Assembly (NCBI RefSeq): GCF_963678635.1
Contig: NC_087063.1
Coordinates: 16,926,449 to 16,990,448, forward strand
DNA length: 64,000 bases
Direction of reading: 5' to 3'
Source: Symsagittifera roscoffensis
Lineage: Eukaryota; Xenacoelomorpha; Acoela; Convolutidae
Part shown: piece after piece, positions 11,471 through 22,239 of the stretch
Layout of the letters: the number at the start of each line of letters is the position of its first letter
Numbering within the stretch: position 1 is the first letter of the stretch
Position numbers and translations under genes: made by a program
Notes under the pieces: model-generated
The model's input: the letters and a program-made list of their open reading frames with translations, nothing else
Database searches by the model: none
Told to the model about the DNA's origin: nothing

Positions 11471-11704
11471 GCTCTTTCTGACTCGCAACCGTTTTTAGTT
11501 TGAAAGTGTCGGAATGTTTTTTTTTAGGATTTGTCAGTTTGGAGGATCCGAATTCGAGGAACCCTACCGAGCAGAAGAACTTTTTTTAAAACTCCAGTCT
11601 CATCCTACAAGCTAGGTTGGCCGGTTCAACTAACCTTGTTTCCAGTAAATAAGACCGCAATCAAAAAAAATTTTCCGCGGCGAAAACAATTAAATTTGTG
11701 ACTT

Positions 11705-12288
11705 TTGGAGAAACCTCCGGAGTAAGCCTCAGGAGTCATTTATTCCCCTTAATAACCATCCTCAGTGAAAAATTTTGCAGAATCCTCCGAAGTAGTTTAA
11801 AAAACCCCCAAGTGTAAAAGTAGCCTATTGTATTTCTTTTTTACACTAGCCGGAGACCCAATTGATACAAAAAATTAGAAATTCATTAATTTTGGGGAAT
11901 CTTCCGAGCTAACTCTCCGGAGTGCACTAAGCCGCTTAGTAGCCCTCCTTAGTTCATTTTGGAGAAATCTCCGAAGTAACCTAAGTATTTTAGGTATCCT
12001 CCTAAGTAACCCTCCGAGGTGATTTAAGCCCCTTAAAAACCTCCTTAATGAAAACCAAAGGGATCTTCCGAGGTAATTCAGATACAGTCAGTACTCCTTT
12101 AAAATTGAAATAGAAGGTCGACTACCTACGGGGTGTGTATATTAAGATTAGGTCGACCAATTGAATAATTTCTTTTGAATGTTATTTTGGTTGGGTGGGT
12201 CTTGAGCTATTTAAAAGGAAAGCTCGGGCAATTCGGGAACACATAAAAGAAGATCTCGGTGAGTGTATTAGGATCAAGACACTCACTT
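11705..12288 (+). repeat. Degenerate CTCCGAAGTA-type repeat block (present in copy 2 only)
   Basis: Several imperfect units of roughly 65-85 bp share the phrases TCCGAAGTAA (or TCCGGAGTAA), CCCTTAATAACC and TCCTTAGTG. The right end, about 12210-12290, is a diverged copy of 12390-12480: both carry GAGCTA, a GGGACAATC-like phrase, CTCGGTGA and CTCACTTGAGA. Copy 1 lacks exactly this block, and its breakpoints share ACTT (8193-8196 against 11701-11704 and 12285-12288). Confidence 0.7.
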
Positions 12289-12789
12289 GAGAAGAAAAAA
12301 ATGTTCCACATTCTCGTGCACTTGGAACTGTCCGAGAGTGGGAGAGCTTATTCTTCGATTAATTTTTAGTTGTTTTTGACCTGAATTTGCCTTGAGCTAC
12401 TCAATAGGACAGCTGGGACAATCGCAGGACAGATAGAAGAATGCCTCGGTGAAAGTAGTAGCAAAAAAACCCTCACTTGAGACGACAGTGTCCTGGATTT
12501 TGTTCATTTGGAGTGGTCCAATTGAGCGAAGTCTCTTTCTTTGAGATTAGATTTTAAATCATCGTTTTTGAAGCTATCACTGCTATTTTAACAAGAGTTG
12601 CCTGATTTTAAACGAAGAAGTGATTTGATAGATCTACAGCGGTAATTTGACATTGAAGCAAGAGATCGCTGTCACCTATAGATTGTATTGTTATTTTATT
12701 GATCAATGTGTTTTGAGTGTGCGAATTTTTGTATCTCGCAGATTTTGCGTTACGATTATGAACTAAGAGTTTGAGGGGAATTAGAAATT

Positions 12790-12830
12790 ACTCAACACTG
12801 GGCAAACCCAGTGTTTAATATTAGTTGAGT
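12790..12830 (+). other. Nested hairpin in 5' region, copy 2
   Basis: Same structure as in copy 1, with both arms identical and only the loop changed (CAGA to CAAA). Confidence 0.7.
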
Positions 12831-13125
12831 TGTTCATAGAGTTTCTTATAGACTAAAGTTTTTCATTTTGAAAGAATTGAGTATAGACACGCAATTTTTT
12901 TTTTGGATTTTGTGCACTGTCATCGAAAAGTTTTCGTAACCTTACTTATTACAAAATATGGGGGTAACAATCGTTAAGACAAACAATTAGGACTCCCAGG
13001 CTTAGCACGGGAAGTACGCGAAGGTTTAAGTCGAAGCGCTTGCAATCCTCTGCATGCAGTACCTCCGACGTTTTTGTTAGTGTGAGGCAACGAGTGAAGA
13101 TAGCGGTAATCTTTCAGTGAGCGGA

Positions 13126-15566
13126 ATAAAACTAAGAAGCGAAAAGAATCTAGATGACGATGAAGGGCGAAAGGTCGAGGCCGGGACAGCGAGCCTAACC
13201 CAACGCTATCTCTTCCAGGAAAGGGAACAGACGTTAATCCGACCCGACCGCCACCATGATGGCGACCTTGAAGGATCTGGCGACGACTTCGAGCCGGAAA
13301 GAGTTGAAGGATCTGGGAGAATTTCGGAGCGTTCCGAGGCTATTGCATGAGAGGAACTGATATTCAAGGGCACTTTTGGCTCGGAGATCAAGCGCGATAA
13401 TCGGAGAGAGGAAAAAACTTCTCTGGCCAAGCAGAGTAAGAACGCGATGATATTGAGTATGAGTCCCAGGGAAGAGCAGTCAAGTTCGAAAGCGAAACAG
13501 ATTTTCAAGATGTTGTATGATAAACGCATGAGACCGATCCAAACTAGTGGAATGCCATTTGGCTTTGACCATCTGGGACTAATGCACTCGGACACGGGTT
13601 TCACTCCTAGCCCGAGCAGGAGAAGAACAAGAAAGCGATGTCCACTTCACCTTCAAGACTGGTGTCGGATGGAAAAACGATGTGAACAGCCTTGACATTC
13701 GATAGTCTGATGATGTCTATGGGCATGCAGAAGGGTGGAGAATCACTTAACACTAGGCTGTAACATCAAAGAACATCATGATCCCTAGGCGTGACCCCGT
13801 GTTGGGCTTGCCCAATGAAGTGAGAGGGATGCTTGCGGATGTGATTACGGGTCTTGAGGAACTGCAGTAAGACATGACAAAAAGAACCGACCGAGTAAAT
13901 GAAAGGGTTCAACAGAGGATAAAGATGAGCTGGCAGATGCAAAATCACAGGCCAAATGTTATCAAGTCCAGCTGGTTCAGAACATCGATCAGTGCCTTGC
14001 GGAGAGTTTAGCTCTAGCCACTAAGAGTCCGAAGAAAGAGACAGCAAAATGACACGAAAAACCTTGCGAATACTGAAGGATCATGCTCAAACGATAACTA
14101 ACTGAGAAAGTAGATTGGAGGCTGAGGCTGATCTTGTGATTCGGAAGCTTGATGAGCTTTTAAGTAGCAACAACTGAGAAAGTCGCTCAGATCCGAGGTA
14201 GAGTTCACGTCAGCCAATTGATGGGTTTCAAGCCTTCAGACACACAGAAGCTCCCCCGAGAGCGAAAATAAATTTTGAATCTAAGTAGAGTGAGACGCCC
14301 AGGGTAGCCCCATCAATGTCAGATTGGACGGACCCAGTCCCGCCAGATGCGGAAGCCTCATCTGGGACAAGTTTACCCACAATGCCCCAGGTCAGATTGG
14401 TTCCAGATTTTACGACCGTCTCACATGACACTGCGATGTATGCGTGAATGTTTGAACCGCTGAATAAATCCCCTGACACGTTCATCCTTAAATTCTCGTA
14501 GTCTACTGAGAGAGAAGAAAAGTCACAAAAAACACTCAAGCAGCCGAAGGAGTTAGATGGCTGAAATGATAACTGGTTAGAGGTGATCAACTTGCACTTT
14601 GAGGTAGGAGTCTCAGAAAATAACGTAGGCGTGTTCTCGAACTTCATGGACGGGGTGAAGAGTGCCGAACTGAAAACCATTTTGGCCACACCTTCACCTT
14701 GTCAGCGGACTGCGTGCCCTCGCCCGACACTTTGAGCATGAAATTGCGCAAATACCTGCTCATAAATCCGAGAGTTCAGAATCGCTACAGCAATTACGGC
14801 AGTTATAGTGGGATGATTACCGGCACGGTTTACTGGTTGCTATACACCTCGTGACGACATGGACAAGAGAAGTTCATGCGCGAATTATGGGTTCCACTTA
14901 CAAACAAAGCATGAAGGGAATTGTTGACTTCCCTGACGACGTGGATGCGACGGATGAAGACCACGAGAATTGTTTCTGTTGCAATTTTGAAAGTCACTTC
15001 AAATCAGACTGCACTCACTTCTAGGATGCAGCAGCAGACGCGAAGGAGCCCCGCCACGAAGAGGCGCTTTCCGCAAGGGAGGCCAGTCGAGCACGCCTAA
15101 TGAACGATGCTGTAACGCAAAACAAAGAAGCGTCATAAGGCAACTTCTCAGCCAAGAAGATGAAGACATTGTCAGAAGACGCGATTGCCTCAAATCTGGC
15201 GGCCGTCTAATATAACACGCTTAAGGTGGATTACAAAAGGTGCAACAAGAGTTAGCTAAGAAAGAAACTGAACAATGGTCAGGTCTGAACAGGAGAAATA
15301 CCTAGTTGCGCGAGAAATTGGACAACCTGGAAAAGTCCGTGGGAACAGAAGAAATAGCAATTTCTAAGAGCCGAGTTCGAAACTAAATGCCATCTCGTGA
15401 AAGACATTTAGAATGACGAGCGAGGGAAGCAAGATGATGTCAATCATTCCATTTGCGGGTCATCAAGTGGTTGAAAACTTGAGTGAACCGTCTGAAATTG
15501 CCCTGGTTCATCTGGATATCTACGCAAATTACTTGCGGGAGAAAGATTCTAAGTTGGATTCCAGAG
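13126..15566 (+). pseudogene. gag of second gypsy family, copy 2
   Basis: The counterpart of the start codon is ATA at 13126-13128, so the start is lost. The two stops of copy 1 are shared (TGA at 13348-13350 and 13693-13695). The zinc knuckle is intact in this copy: CFCCNFESHFKSDC at 14971-15012, fitting C-x2-C-x4-H-x4-C. A stop follows soon after (HF then TAG near 15021). The copy leads directly into the protease region at 15.6 kb. Confidence 0.75.
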
Positions 15567-15589
15567 CTGTGTGAGCGTTTGTCACAACA

Positions 15590-16170
15590 GATAGGCCGAG
15601 GTCGATGATGGTAGACGGACATTAATTGGAAGTTTATGGCCCATACACTATTCTGATGAAAGTGGATGGCATAAACATCTATACCAAAGCTCACGTGACG
15701 ATTTTGAGTGATCAATAAAGCCGGATCTACATCGGACAAAAGGAACTCAAAGTACGACGAATTGGGCACAATGCCATGCTTGAACAGGATATAGTCCAAA
15801 TAGGCTGCGAAGCTGATCTGGCAGCACACGTGCTAGGCAATTTTCCGTAAAAGGACTGCTTGAGACCGGCGCTGTGGTCAGTTTCGTACCCATTAGCACT
15901 TGGATTGACATGCGCTTCGATTGGTCTGACTTGATAACGAGTAATATCCGACTGGCCGCGGCCAACCAGGGTGCAAATTATGTGACTGGAAGGACACACA
16001 TCATCTTGCTTCAACTGGGAGGAAGGCATCTCTGGATGATCTTTCTGGTCGTCGAAAACCTGGAAGAGTCCGACCATTTCATCTTAGGACTTGTATTCGC
16101 GCAAAACTTTGACGTCACGTTTGACCTCAACAACGGGTTGATACGAATCATGGACGCAGAGAGGAGCTAA
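15590..16170 (+). pseudogene. Protease region of second gypsy element
   Basis: Starts with IYIGQKELKVRRIGHNAML and, after a frameshift near 15845, the retropepsin motif LLETGAVVSFVP near 15865-15900. The catalytic Asp of the D-T-G motif is Glu. It ends with HLWMIFLVVENLEESDHFIL and FDVTFDLNNGLIRI. The same peptide blocks occur on the minus strand at 26495-26989, which confirms a common family. Confidence 0.82.
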
Positions 16171-16889
16171 GAAAAAAACCTGTTAATAAGATCTTGAGAA
16201 ATCAAGCAAAGGTGCCGGTTTTCCTAGATCGAAAAGATGTAGTGGCAACACTTACGATGAGAAGTTTAATTGAACTTAGTAGCAACAGACAAGTATGGCT
16301 GGCTCCCAACCCAATCAGTAAAAACTCAGCTGTTTTTGAAAAAAGCTTCTAACTCACTCAGGACGGACTATGTTAGAGTGTGTTTTGAGCACGCAGGCAA
16401 CGTCGGTGACGATACAATGTGGAATGTGGAAAGAAGCTTGATTATGCATTGCCTCTGAATATCAGGTTATGGAGAACTTGAAGAAGTTTGAAGTGACTGA
16501 GTGTCCGTTATATGCTAACAAAGAATGTATATTGAAGAGAATAAATGAATTGAAGTCTTTTAAAAAAGTGTTTTTTATGAAATTGGACACAGACGATGGG
16601 CTGTCTAGTTGGTCAAAATTGCCTGAAAGCCCGACTGACAAAAAACTATCAGCAAACAAACCAGACCTACCTGAGATACAGCACCTTAAGGGCAAAATAT
16701 CAGATAAGAAACAGGATTCCCTTGGGTAAGTGTTGAATTGGAACGCAGACGTTTTATGGAAACCAAAGCAGATATGGGTTGTTGCAATTTTAGGGAACAT
16801 GAGATAGAAATAGAGGAGGTCTCGGTACCTCACAGGGAGGTAGCTAGAAGAATGACCACACGCAAGTCAGAGGCATGAAGGAAAAAAAT
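16171..16889 (+). pseudogene. Protease-RT linker of second gypsy element
   Basis: Stops in all frames, but blocks match the linker between protease and RT of the 25-27 kb relict: VPVFLDRKDVVATL near 16210, KRINELKS at about 16538, TDDGLSSWSKLPESP at about 16590-16635 and LPEIQHLKGK at about 16670-16700. The corresponding minus-strand block is at 25900-26340. Confidence 0.7.
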
Positions 16890-17580
16890 CGAGATGTTGA
16901 TCTAGTTTGATATGGTTGAGCCATCAAAGTCTCGTTGGGCTTGTCGTGTGTTCATGGCTAGAAAAAGGGCGCAATTTAGGTTTTTTTGCGACTTCCGCTA
17001 TATGAATGCAGTAACAAAAAAAGATGCATACCCGATCACTCGCATCGATGGCAATCTATCGAAATTGGGAGACGCAAAACTCTTCAGGACGTTGGTTTTG
17101 GGCTGTGCGTTCTAGCAGAAGCCCCTCACGAAGCAGGACTGGAAAAAGACGGGCTTTGCATGTCAACTGAGACTGTTGAATTTTTCAGTGGAAGAGAATG
17201 CTTTTTGGACTATGCAACGCGACAGCAGCGTTTCAACGGTTGATGGCTCGTGCAATCACGAATGTAACAGAGAAGTAGGGAAACCTCATAATGTGCTACG
17301 TTGTTGACGTCGTGATTGCAACATCAACCATGGAAGGTCATATAGAGAGGCTAGACGAAGTCTTCACTTGCATAAAACAGGCCGGCCTGAATTGTAAGCC
17401 GTAAAAGTGCGAGATCCTGAGGGACTCCATAAAGTATATAGGTCGCCTTGTAGATAAACAAGGAGTCATATCAGACCCTAAAGCGTTTGAAGCAGTGCTG
17501 ACATGGAAAACACCGAAGACCGACATCCAATTATTGAGCTTTATCGGCTTCGCTACTTACTACTGAAAGTTCCTTAAATG
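16890..17580 (+). pseudogene. Reverse transcriptase of second gypsy element, YVVD
   Basis: Open from 16912 with MVEPSKSRWACRVFMARKR, FFCDFRYMNAVTKKDAYPI and RIDGNLSKLGDAKLF, then a frameshift near 17090. The catalytic motif reads TAC GTT GTT GAC at 17297-17308, so YVDD has become YVVD and one metal-binding Asp is lost. Stops at about 17402 and 17565. The connection is readable as LRDSIKYIGRLVDKQGV and QLLSFIGFATYY. At about 17580 it jumps to RNase H, with a large in-between deletion. Confidence 0.88.
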
Positions 17581-17870
17581 GTATGCCTGAGTGACACCGA
17601 GATGAAATATGGTGAGCCAAAGGCAAAATCGTTCGCGGTGATTACTTCTGGGGAGAAGTATAGAGCCTATTCGGGGAGTGTTCCCTTTCAACTGCGCGCC
17701 AATAATCGAGCTCTCGCTTGGCTGAAAACTTGCTCGATGAATCAGAGCTATATCGGTTGCTTGATAGCACGCCTTGATGAGTATCACATGATTTTAGAGC
17801 ACCGAATCCGTAATAAACACCAAAATGCAGACAGCTTCTGTAACAAAACGGAGTTTTATTAAAAACTGGA
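17581..17870 (+). pseudogene. RNase H C-terminal half of second gypsy element
   Basis: The open stretch 17578-17862 contains LSDTEMKYGEPKAKSFAVI (the glutamate motif region), then YRAYSGSVPFQLRANNRAL and the C-terminal RLDEYHMILEHRIRNKHQNADS with the conserved His/Asp-type end. The first part of RNase H, including its first catalytic Asp, is deleted at the left junction. Confidence 0.82.
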
Positions 17871-18905
17871 AGAGAAGCATGCCAACCAGACAGAAGTTAG
17901 GATAATTTTTTCCTTTTTGGACAAAAACACCTATGATAAACTGTCACTCACCAGATGGCTTAACAAATCATGGCATCCCATATCAGGACACTCCAAACTT
18001 CTCCTTAGAAAAGCGGCCGGCTTATTAGCGCGCTCCAACCTGGTACAATAAGAACTTACCAGGCCATGCATCAATAACATAGCGCTGCTGAATGAAACAG
18101 TGAGCGTGGCAAAGGACGTCATATGTAAGCTCCGAGATCTACTCGATAGAGAAGTTATTGGACGTCAGGATCAATTACTTCAAAGTTATTGAAGTTGTTG
18201 AAGTTGAAAGTTGAAAGTTAGGATTAAGAATGGATGGAAACCATACGAAGACTGACACACACGGAGGAAAAAGACCGGCAGATATCCGAAGTCGGGATGT
18301 TGAACGGGATTGCCGATGAATGGTAAGCCAGCTGGTGAACTGGATACCGAAGGACGTCCTGTTGAGAGAATCATACCTTGAAAGTCAACAACTGACCAGC
18401 ACTCAGGGATTTAGTGTCTAACTGAAAGCCAGCGTAGCAAGGAGGGTTCCGTTCGTTTATGCAAAAGAAGAGTTTGAGCTGTGCGTGGACGGTTCATCCG
18501 GAGATGAGACTTTGTCCTGAGAGATGACTCAGGAAAGTCATTCAGACGCGGAAATGTCCCGGGAGTCACGTTCTACTATGCCCGGACAACATAAATTATC
18601 CGGGCAGTCGATGACAGAGTGATTCAGAGATAGAATTTTGACCGGGTAGTCGAGAAACACAAAGAGTATTTCTGAATGAGACCATGCAGACCCCAGCAGC
18701 TCGAGTGAAGATCCTTAGTCTCAAACCAGAAACGACTTTCAATTCGGACGCGTCAAAAATAGCGAATCATTTTTTTACTAGTGGAATGGAACTAGTGGAC
18801 AGAGAGATGCATCAGGACCCAGAGAGAGACAGATATACCGTCGATGAGGAGGGCACTGTAATCTATCCTTACGCAGACGAACTTGAGTTGATAGCAGTGT
18901 AGAAG
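17871..18905 (+). pseudogene. Acidic spacer between RNase H and integrase
   Basis: A stop-rich region with one clear open piece, 18684-18902, ending in VDEEGTVIYPYADELELIAV. It lies between RNase H and the integrase start and has no enzymatic motif. Three near-copies of GAAGTTGTTGAAGTT-type sequence occur at 18180-18215. Confidence 0.5.
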
Positions 18906-19320
18906 TGTCCCATAAGGTTATTTCCTCATGCTACGGTCGTCCGTACCAATCTGGAACCCTTAGAGCAAGAGGCAACCTTTGGAAAAGTTATAGTGCGTTA
19001 AAATGATGGACAATTCCCATGATCCGGGAGTAATCAGCGGACAATTCAACGTAATGTGGACCTATTTGAAAGGCAGATACCAACTGTCGGATCTATTAAG
19101 GGATCGGAAAAATAACAGGATGTTGAGCATTTCCAATAGATGGTTAGAGAACAAAGCGCCCGACAAAGGTGTTCTAGAAGAGGATAGCTATAAGACTCTG
19201 AAGCAATTTTAGATGAAGAGAAAAATTTGTTTGTACTTGAACAAAAACGGGATCATAGACTGTAAGCGCAAAGAGAAAACGAAGTCCTTTACAAATTTAA
19301 TTCGATAGTCCTACCACTTT
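18906..19320 (+). pseudogene. Integrase N-terminus, truncated
   Basis: The open piece 19003-19212 (QFNVMWTYLKGRYQLSDLL, LEEDSYKTLKQF) continues after a TAG with YLNKNGIIDCKRK. This is the stretch that precedes the zinc-binding part of gypsy integrases. Similarity ends near 19320 and no zinc motif or catalytic core follows, so the element is cut off here and no 3' LTR is present. Confidence 0.6.
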
Positions 19321-20040
19321 TTTTGAAGTTTTTAAAAATTTTCAAGAATTTTACAAAAATCTGATCTTTTTGACACGCAATAATAAGACACTAAAAACTC
19401 TAAAAATAAATTTTATTTCGGTGAAACCAAATGTTGAAGTTTAAATTTTGGATAAATGAGCTAATGTAAGCCTGCTCACTCGCCCAAATTTAGACAAAAA
19501 AGAAGCGGTTTTCAAAAAATTCAAACCGGTTTTTCTCGACACTAAAAAAATTTCTTGAAATTTTTTAATGTCTTGTTCAAGTTAAGACTGAAAGGGCTTT
19601 TATGTGATGTGTCATTCAACTTGTGTAAAAAAACTAAAACATATCTGTATACAAACTTCCTCCACATGTTCTGAAAAAAATACCAGTAAGGCTCTGAGGG
19701 TTGTAAAAAATGCCCTCGAGGGTTTTAGTTTTGAGCTCGAATTATTTTGTAAGTTAAAATTTCTCGTTTAAAAGTCAAAATTTGTCTGGAGAAAAAGTTT
19801 CTACCTTGTACTAAAATTGTGCCTTTTTCATCGAATGTCGGAACAACAATCAATTCTAAACAACTCGTGGATGTAAGAAATTTTTTGTAAGCAAATTTCA
19901 CATAAAAGGAAATAGCTTGAGAAATGTTTCTGCAGGATTGTAATAATTATTAAATGTCAAATAAGCTTCATTGATGTTTGTCCAGCTCAATTAGGATTTC
20001 TAAGAGCTGCAGCATCATCAGACTCATCCGGTCATATATT
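19321..20040. other. Non-coding, AT-rich, single copy
   Basis: No coding signal. It probably holds the 3' flank of the minus-strand gene at 20041-20515. A perfect palindrome CCCTCGAGGG lies near 19713. No canonical AATAAA was found close to the stop codon on the minus strand; TTTAATAATTA near 19955 is the nearest AT-rich candidate. Confidence 0.4.
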
Positions 20041-20515
20041 TCATAGAGCTTGAATATCCACCAGGAACACTAGCAGAACCAAAATGAGCATCCACACATG
20101 AGAGCCTAAGCTCCCATGGAAGTCATCGGAAGCGTCGGTTGATGCTGTGGCTCGGATGGTAGAAATCATTTGTATTGTAATCGATTCCTTAGGTTCCGAG
20201 CTCATGACCTCTGTAGAGTTACCATCAACGACACTTATAGGCACGAGAGAACCTGCGAAATAAGTTTGTCAAAAGTTGGCAGACAAAAATTGATTTTTAA
20301 TAGTTAAGTATGCAAAAACATACAAAAAAAACTTTTTGAAAATGTTTTTTTTTTTCAAAAAAGACATGTACAATTTTTATGCTCTCTTCTTTTGGAAAAA
20401 TTGTATTTTAACAACCTGTGTCGTTATCTGACAAGTTGGGTGAGAATGGCGTAGTAACTGCTGCATAGACCACGCCAACTTCAAGCAGCAGTCGAAAAAT
20501 AACGAATACTCTCAT
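20041..20515 (-). CDS. Candidate host gene: small secreted/membrane-anchored protein, two exons
   Basis: Exon 1 runs 20515-20416 (start ATG 20515-20513, 33 codons plus one base). Exon 2 runs 20252-20041 and ends in TGA at 20043-20041. The intron (20415-20253, 163 bp) begins GTTGTT and ends TTATTTCGCAG. Joining keeps the frame through a split Gly codon and gives 103 residues. The N-terminus (MRVFVIFRLLLEVGVVYA) looks like a signal peptide, though with Arg and Glu in the core. N27, N31 and the NSTE site are N-glycosylation sequons. The middle is Ser/Thr-rich. The C-terminus (HVWMLILVLLVFLVDIQAL) is a hydrophobic tail that could be a GPI signal or a single membrane span. I recognise no family. 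No other copy is in the window, in contrast to its surroundings. Confidence 0.5.
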
Positions 20516-20519
20516 CACT

Positions 20520-20540
20520 TCTTTTTTTGGCTGAAAGTTG
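20520..20540 (-). promoter_or_regulatory. Possible splice/trans-splice acceptor before the start codon
   Basis: The minus strand reads CAACTTTCAG about 18 bases before the ATG at 20515. In trans-splicing animals a spliced leader is often joined at such a site. It could equally be the end of a 5' UTR intron, or chance. Confidence 0.25.
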
Positions 20541-22239
20541 AGCTGAATAGTAGAAAAATGAGACGTTTTGAGCCTCTATTTGAGTTTTTGATGTCCAACT
20601 TGTGATGTCCGATTTGTCTACTTAAAAGAAGAAAAATGAGACAAAGTTTTTAAAATTTAGTTTGTTCGACAAACAAGTTTCGAAAATGGAAGATAAAATG
20701 AAATAGAAACCATTCATGACAGTAGCTGATTCGGCCCCCAGGCTACCCAAAGGGCCTCCCCCCTTTGGTACTATTCTAAGACCTTCAATTTCACCTAGTG
20801 ACCCTAAGGTTTTTCTGAAGGCGTCTTACTCGCCAATATATACCAATTTTAGGTTGGGAGCCCGCGCCGAAAAACAAGATTTTATGTCAAAACTGTGCAA
20901 AAAGTCCAAAAAAAAACCTACGGTCCAAGTTTTCAATAATTTATGTGCTGTCCAAAATTTTTGACCAAAATAGGATCTTTCTAGTGCTTCGCGAAACCTC
21001 GGACAATCGATTCAGTCGACCTAAAAAAAGTTTTTCTTAACTTTTTGGAACAGCCGCTCCCCCTTGGGAAAATCTTAGATTTAGATTCGCTGCGGATTCG
21101 TTATGTTGCCATTCTTTTCATAGTCAATTTCTCTTAATATTTTGAAATCAAACAAGCTCATTGCTCTGCTTTAACAAAAAATGTAATGATTGTCTCCTGG
21201 TAGCGTAATTTTTGCAAGGTCAAGAATACCTATATCTCCAAAAAAATCAAATACTTTCCAGAAATAATTAAATTTTGACTGTTTTTAGTTTCAACCAACA
21301 AAAAAACAAAAATTAAATTCGCTTAGTCAGTCGGAACAATCATTAAAAAAGACCCCTAGGTTCAGTTTTGGCGAAGAATATTTAAAATAGTAAATTAAAT
21401 ATTATACTGTTAAGTAACTGTTAAGTCTTATTTTCTGAGGTAACTGTTAAGTTTTATTTTCTGAGGTTTGAACTAAAACACAAATTAACAGCAGTAAGAA
21501 CCAGAAACAATTGAAAAATATTCTTTTGATCAAATTTTCAGAGAGCATAATCATCATCTTTACCGTTTTAAATGTTTTTAGATTTCGTAAACAGTTATAA
21601 TTATAAAACCGTTAGTGATCAGCACTTGCCTCTCAAAATTTTGATATTATATCAGAGCTAACTCAACGCAAAGCTAAATTGCGCTCACTTTAGTTAGTGA
21701 TTATTGATCGAATTTATCGCAAAACTGAAGGTCAAATGTCGCATGTTTGAAAAAAATTATGTCTCATATTGCATAAAAGGAGCTGTTTCATCGATGATTC
21801 AGTACTACAGTACAGCGACGTTTTTTATTCTAAGTAAGCTAAAGTTAAGTTGCACAGTGTGTGATGCAAAAATTATTTTTTTTTACCGCTCAAGACTTGT
21901 TGACTTGTTGATTGGTCAAACTTTAGCGCTGCCTTGGTAAATTCTTACCTTTTTTGAACATCATACCAAAATTTTTTGTCCTATGCAACTAAAGCGTGCG
22001 CATTCATCAGTTATCCACCTATCATTCAGCAAAACTCGAATCCTTCCAATGGTTTGAGAAACCCGTCGTTTTTTTCATGAATATCTGTGATCAAAATTGG
22101 TGTGATTGACCTCCATCTCCTTGCTTTCTTTCTTTCTTTGATAGCTTCCCTTTTCGTTAGTACCCTGCTAACAACTTAGGTTTCATAATTTTAAGAAAAC
22201 CTCTGTTTGTTCTTTTCAAAGTAGTGGGGGTAAATAAAA
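20541..22239. other. Non-coding, mostly single copy
   Basis: AT-rich with homopolymer runs. The open frames at 20716-20964 and 21704-21940 on the plus strand have no recognisable motif and ordinary composition, so I do not call them. Confidence 0.45.
21409..21466 (+). repeat. Two-copy tandem repeat, about 28 bp
   Basis: The phrase GTAACTGTTAAG followed by TYTTATTTTCTGAGG occurs twice back to back, with a third partial GTTAAG at the left edge. Confidence 0.8.

Larger units (their letters stand above)
7968..11473 (+). repeat. Tandem segmental duplication, copy 1 (5' region plus gag)
   Basis: Begins at TTCTGACTCGCAACCG and ends at GGATTCCAGAGCT. The same order of sequence follows immediately at 11474-15566. 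Corresponding points differ by about 3510 bp at the left end and 4093 bp after the point where copy 1 lacks 584 bp. The two copies are nearly identical along their length. Confidence 0.93.
11474..15566 (+). repeat. Tandem segmental duplication, copy 2
   Basis: Direct repeat of 7968-11473 with an extra 584 bp (11705-12288). After GAGCT at 15566 it continues into pol, so copy 2 is the copy still attached to the rest of the element. Copy 1 ends at the same base and restarts at copy 2's left edge, a clean head-to-tail duplication junction. Confidence 0.93.

Noticed and set aside
20716-20964. 82-residue plus-strand open frame near the candidate host gene
   Set aside because: Low-complexity, no motif, no splice or promoter support.
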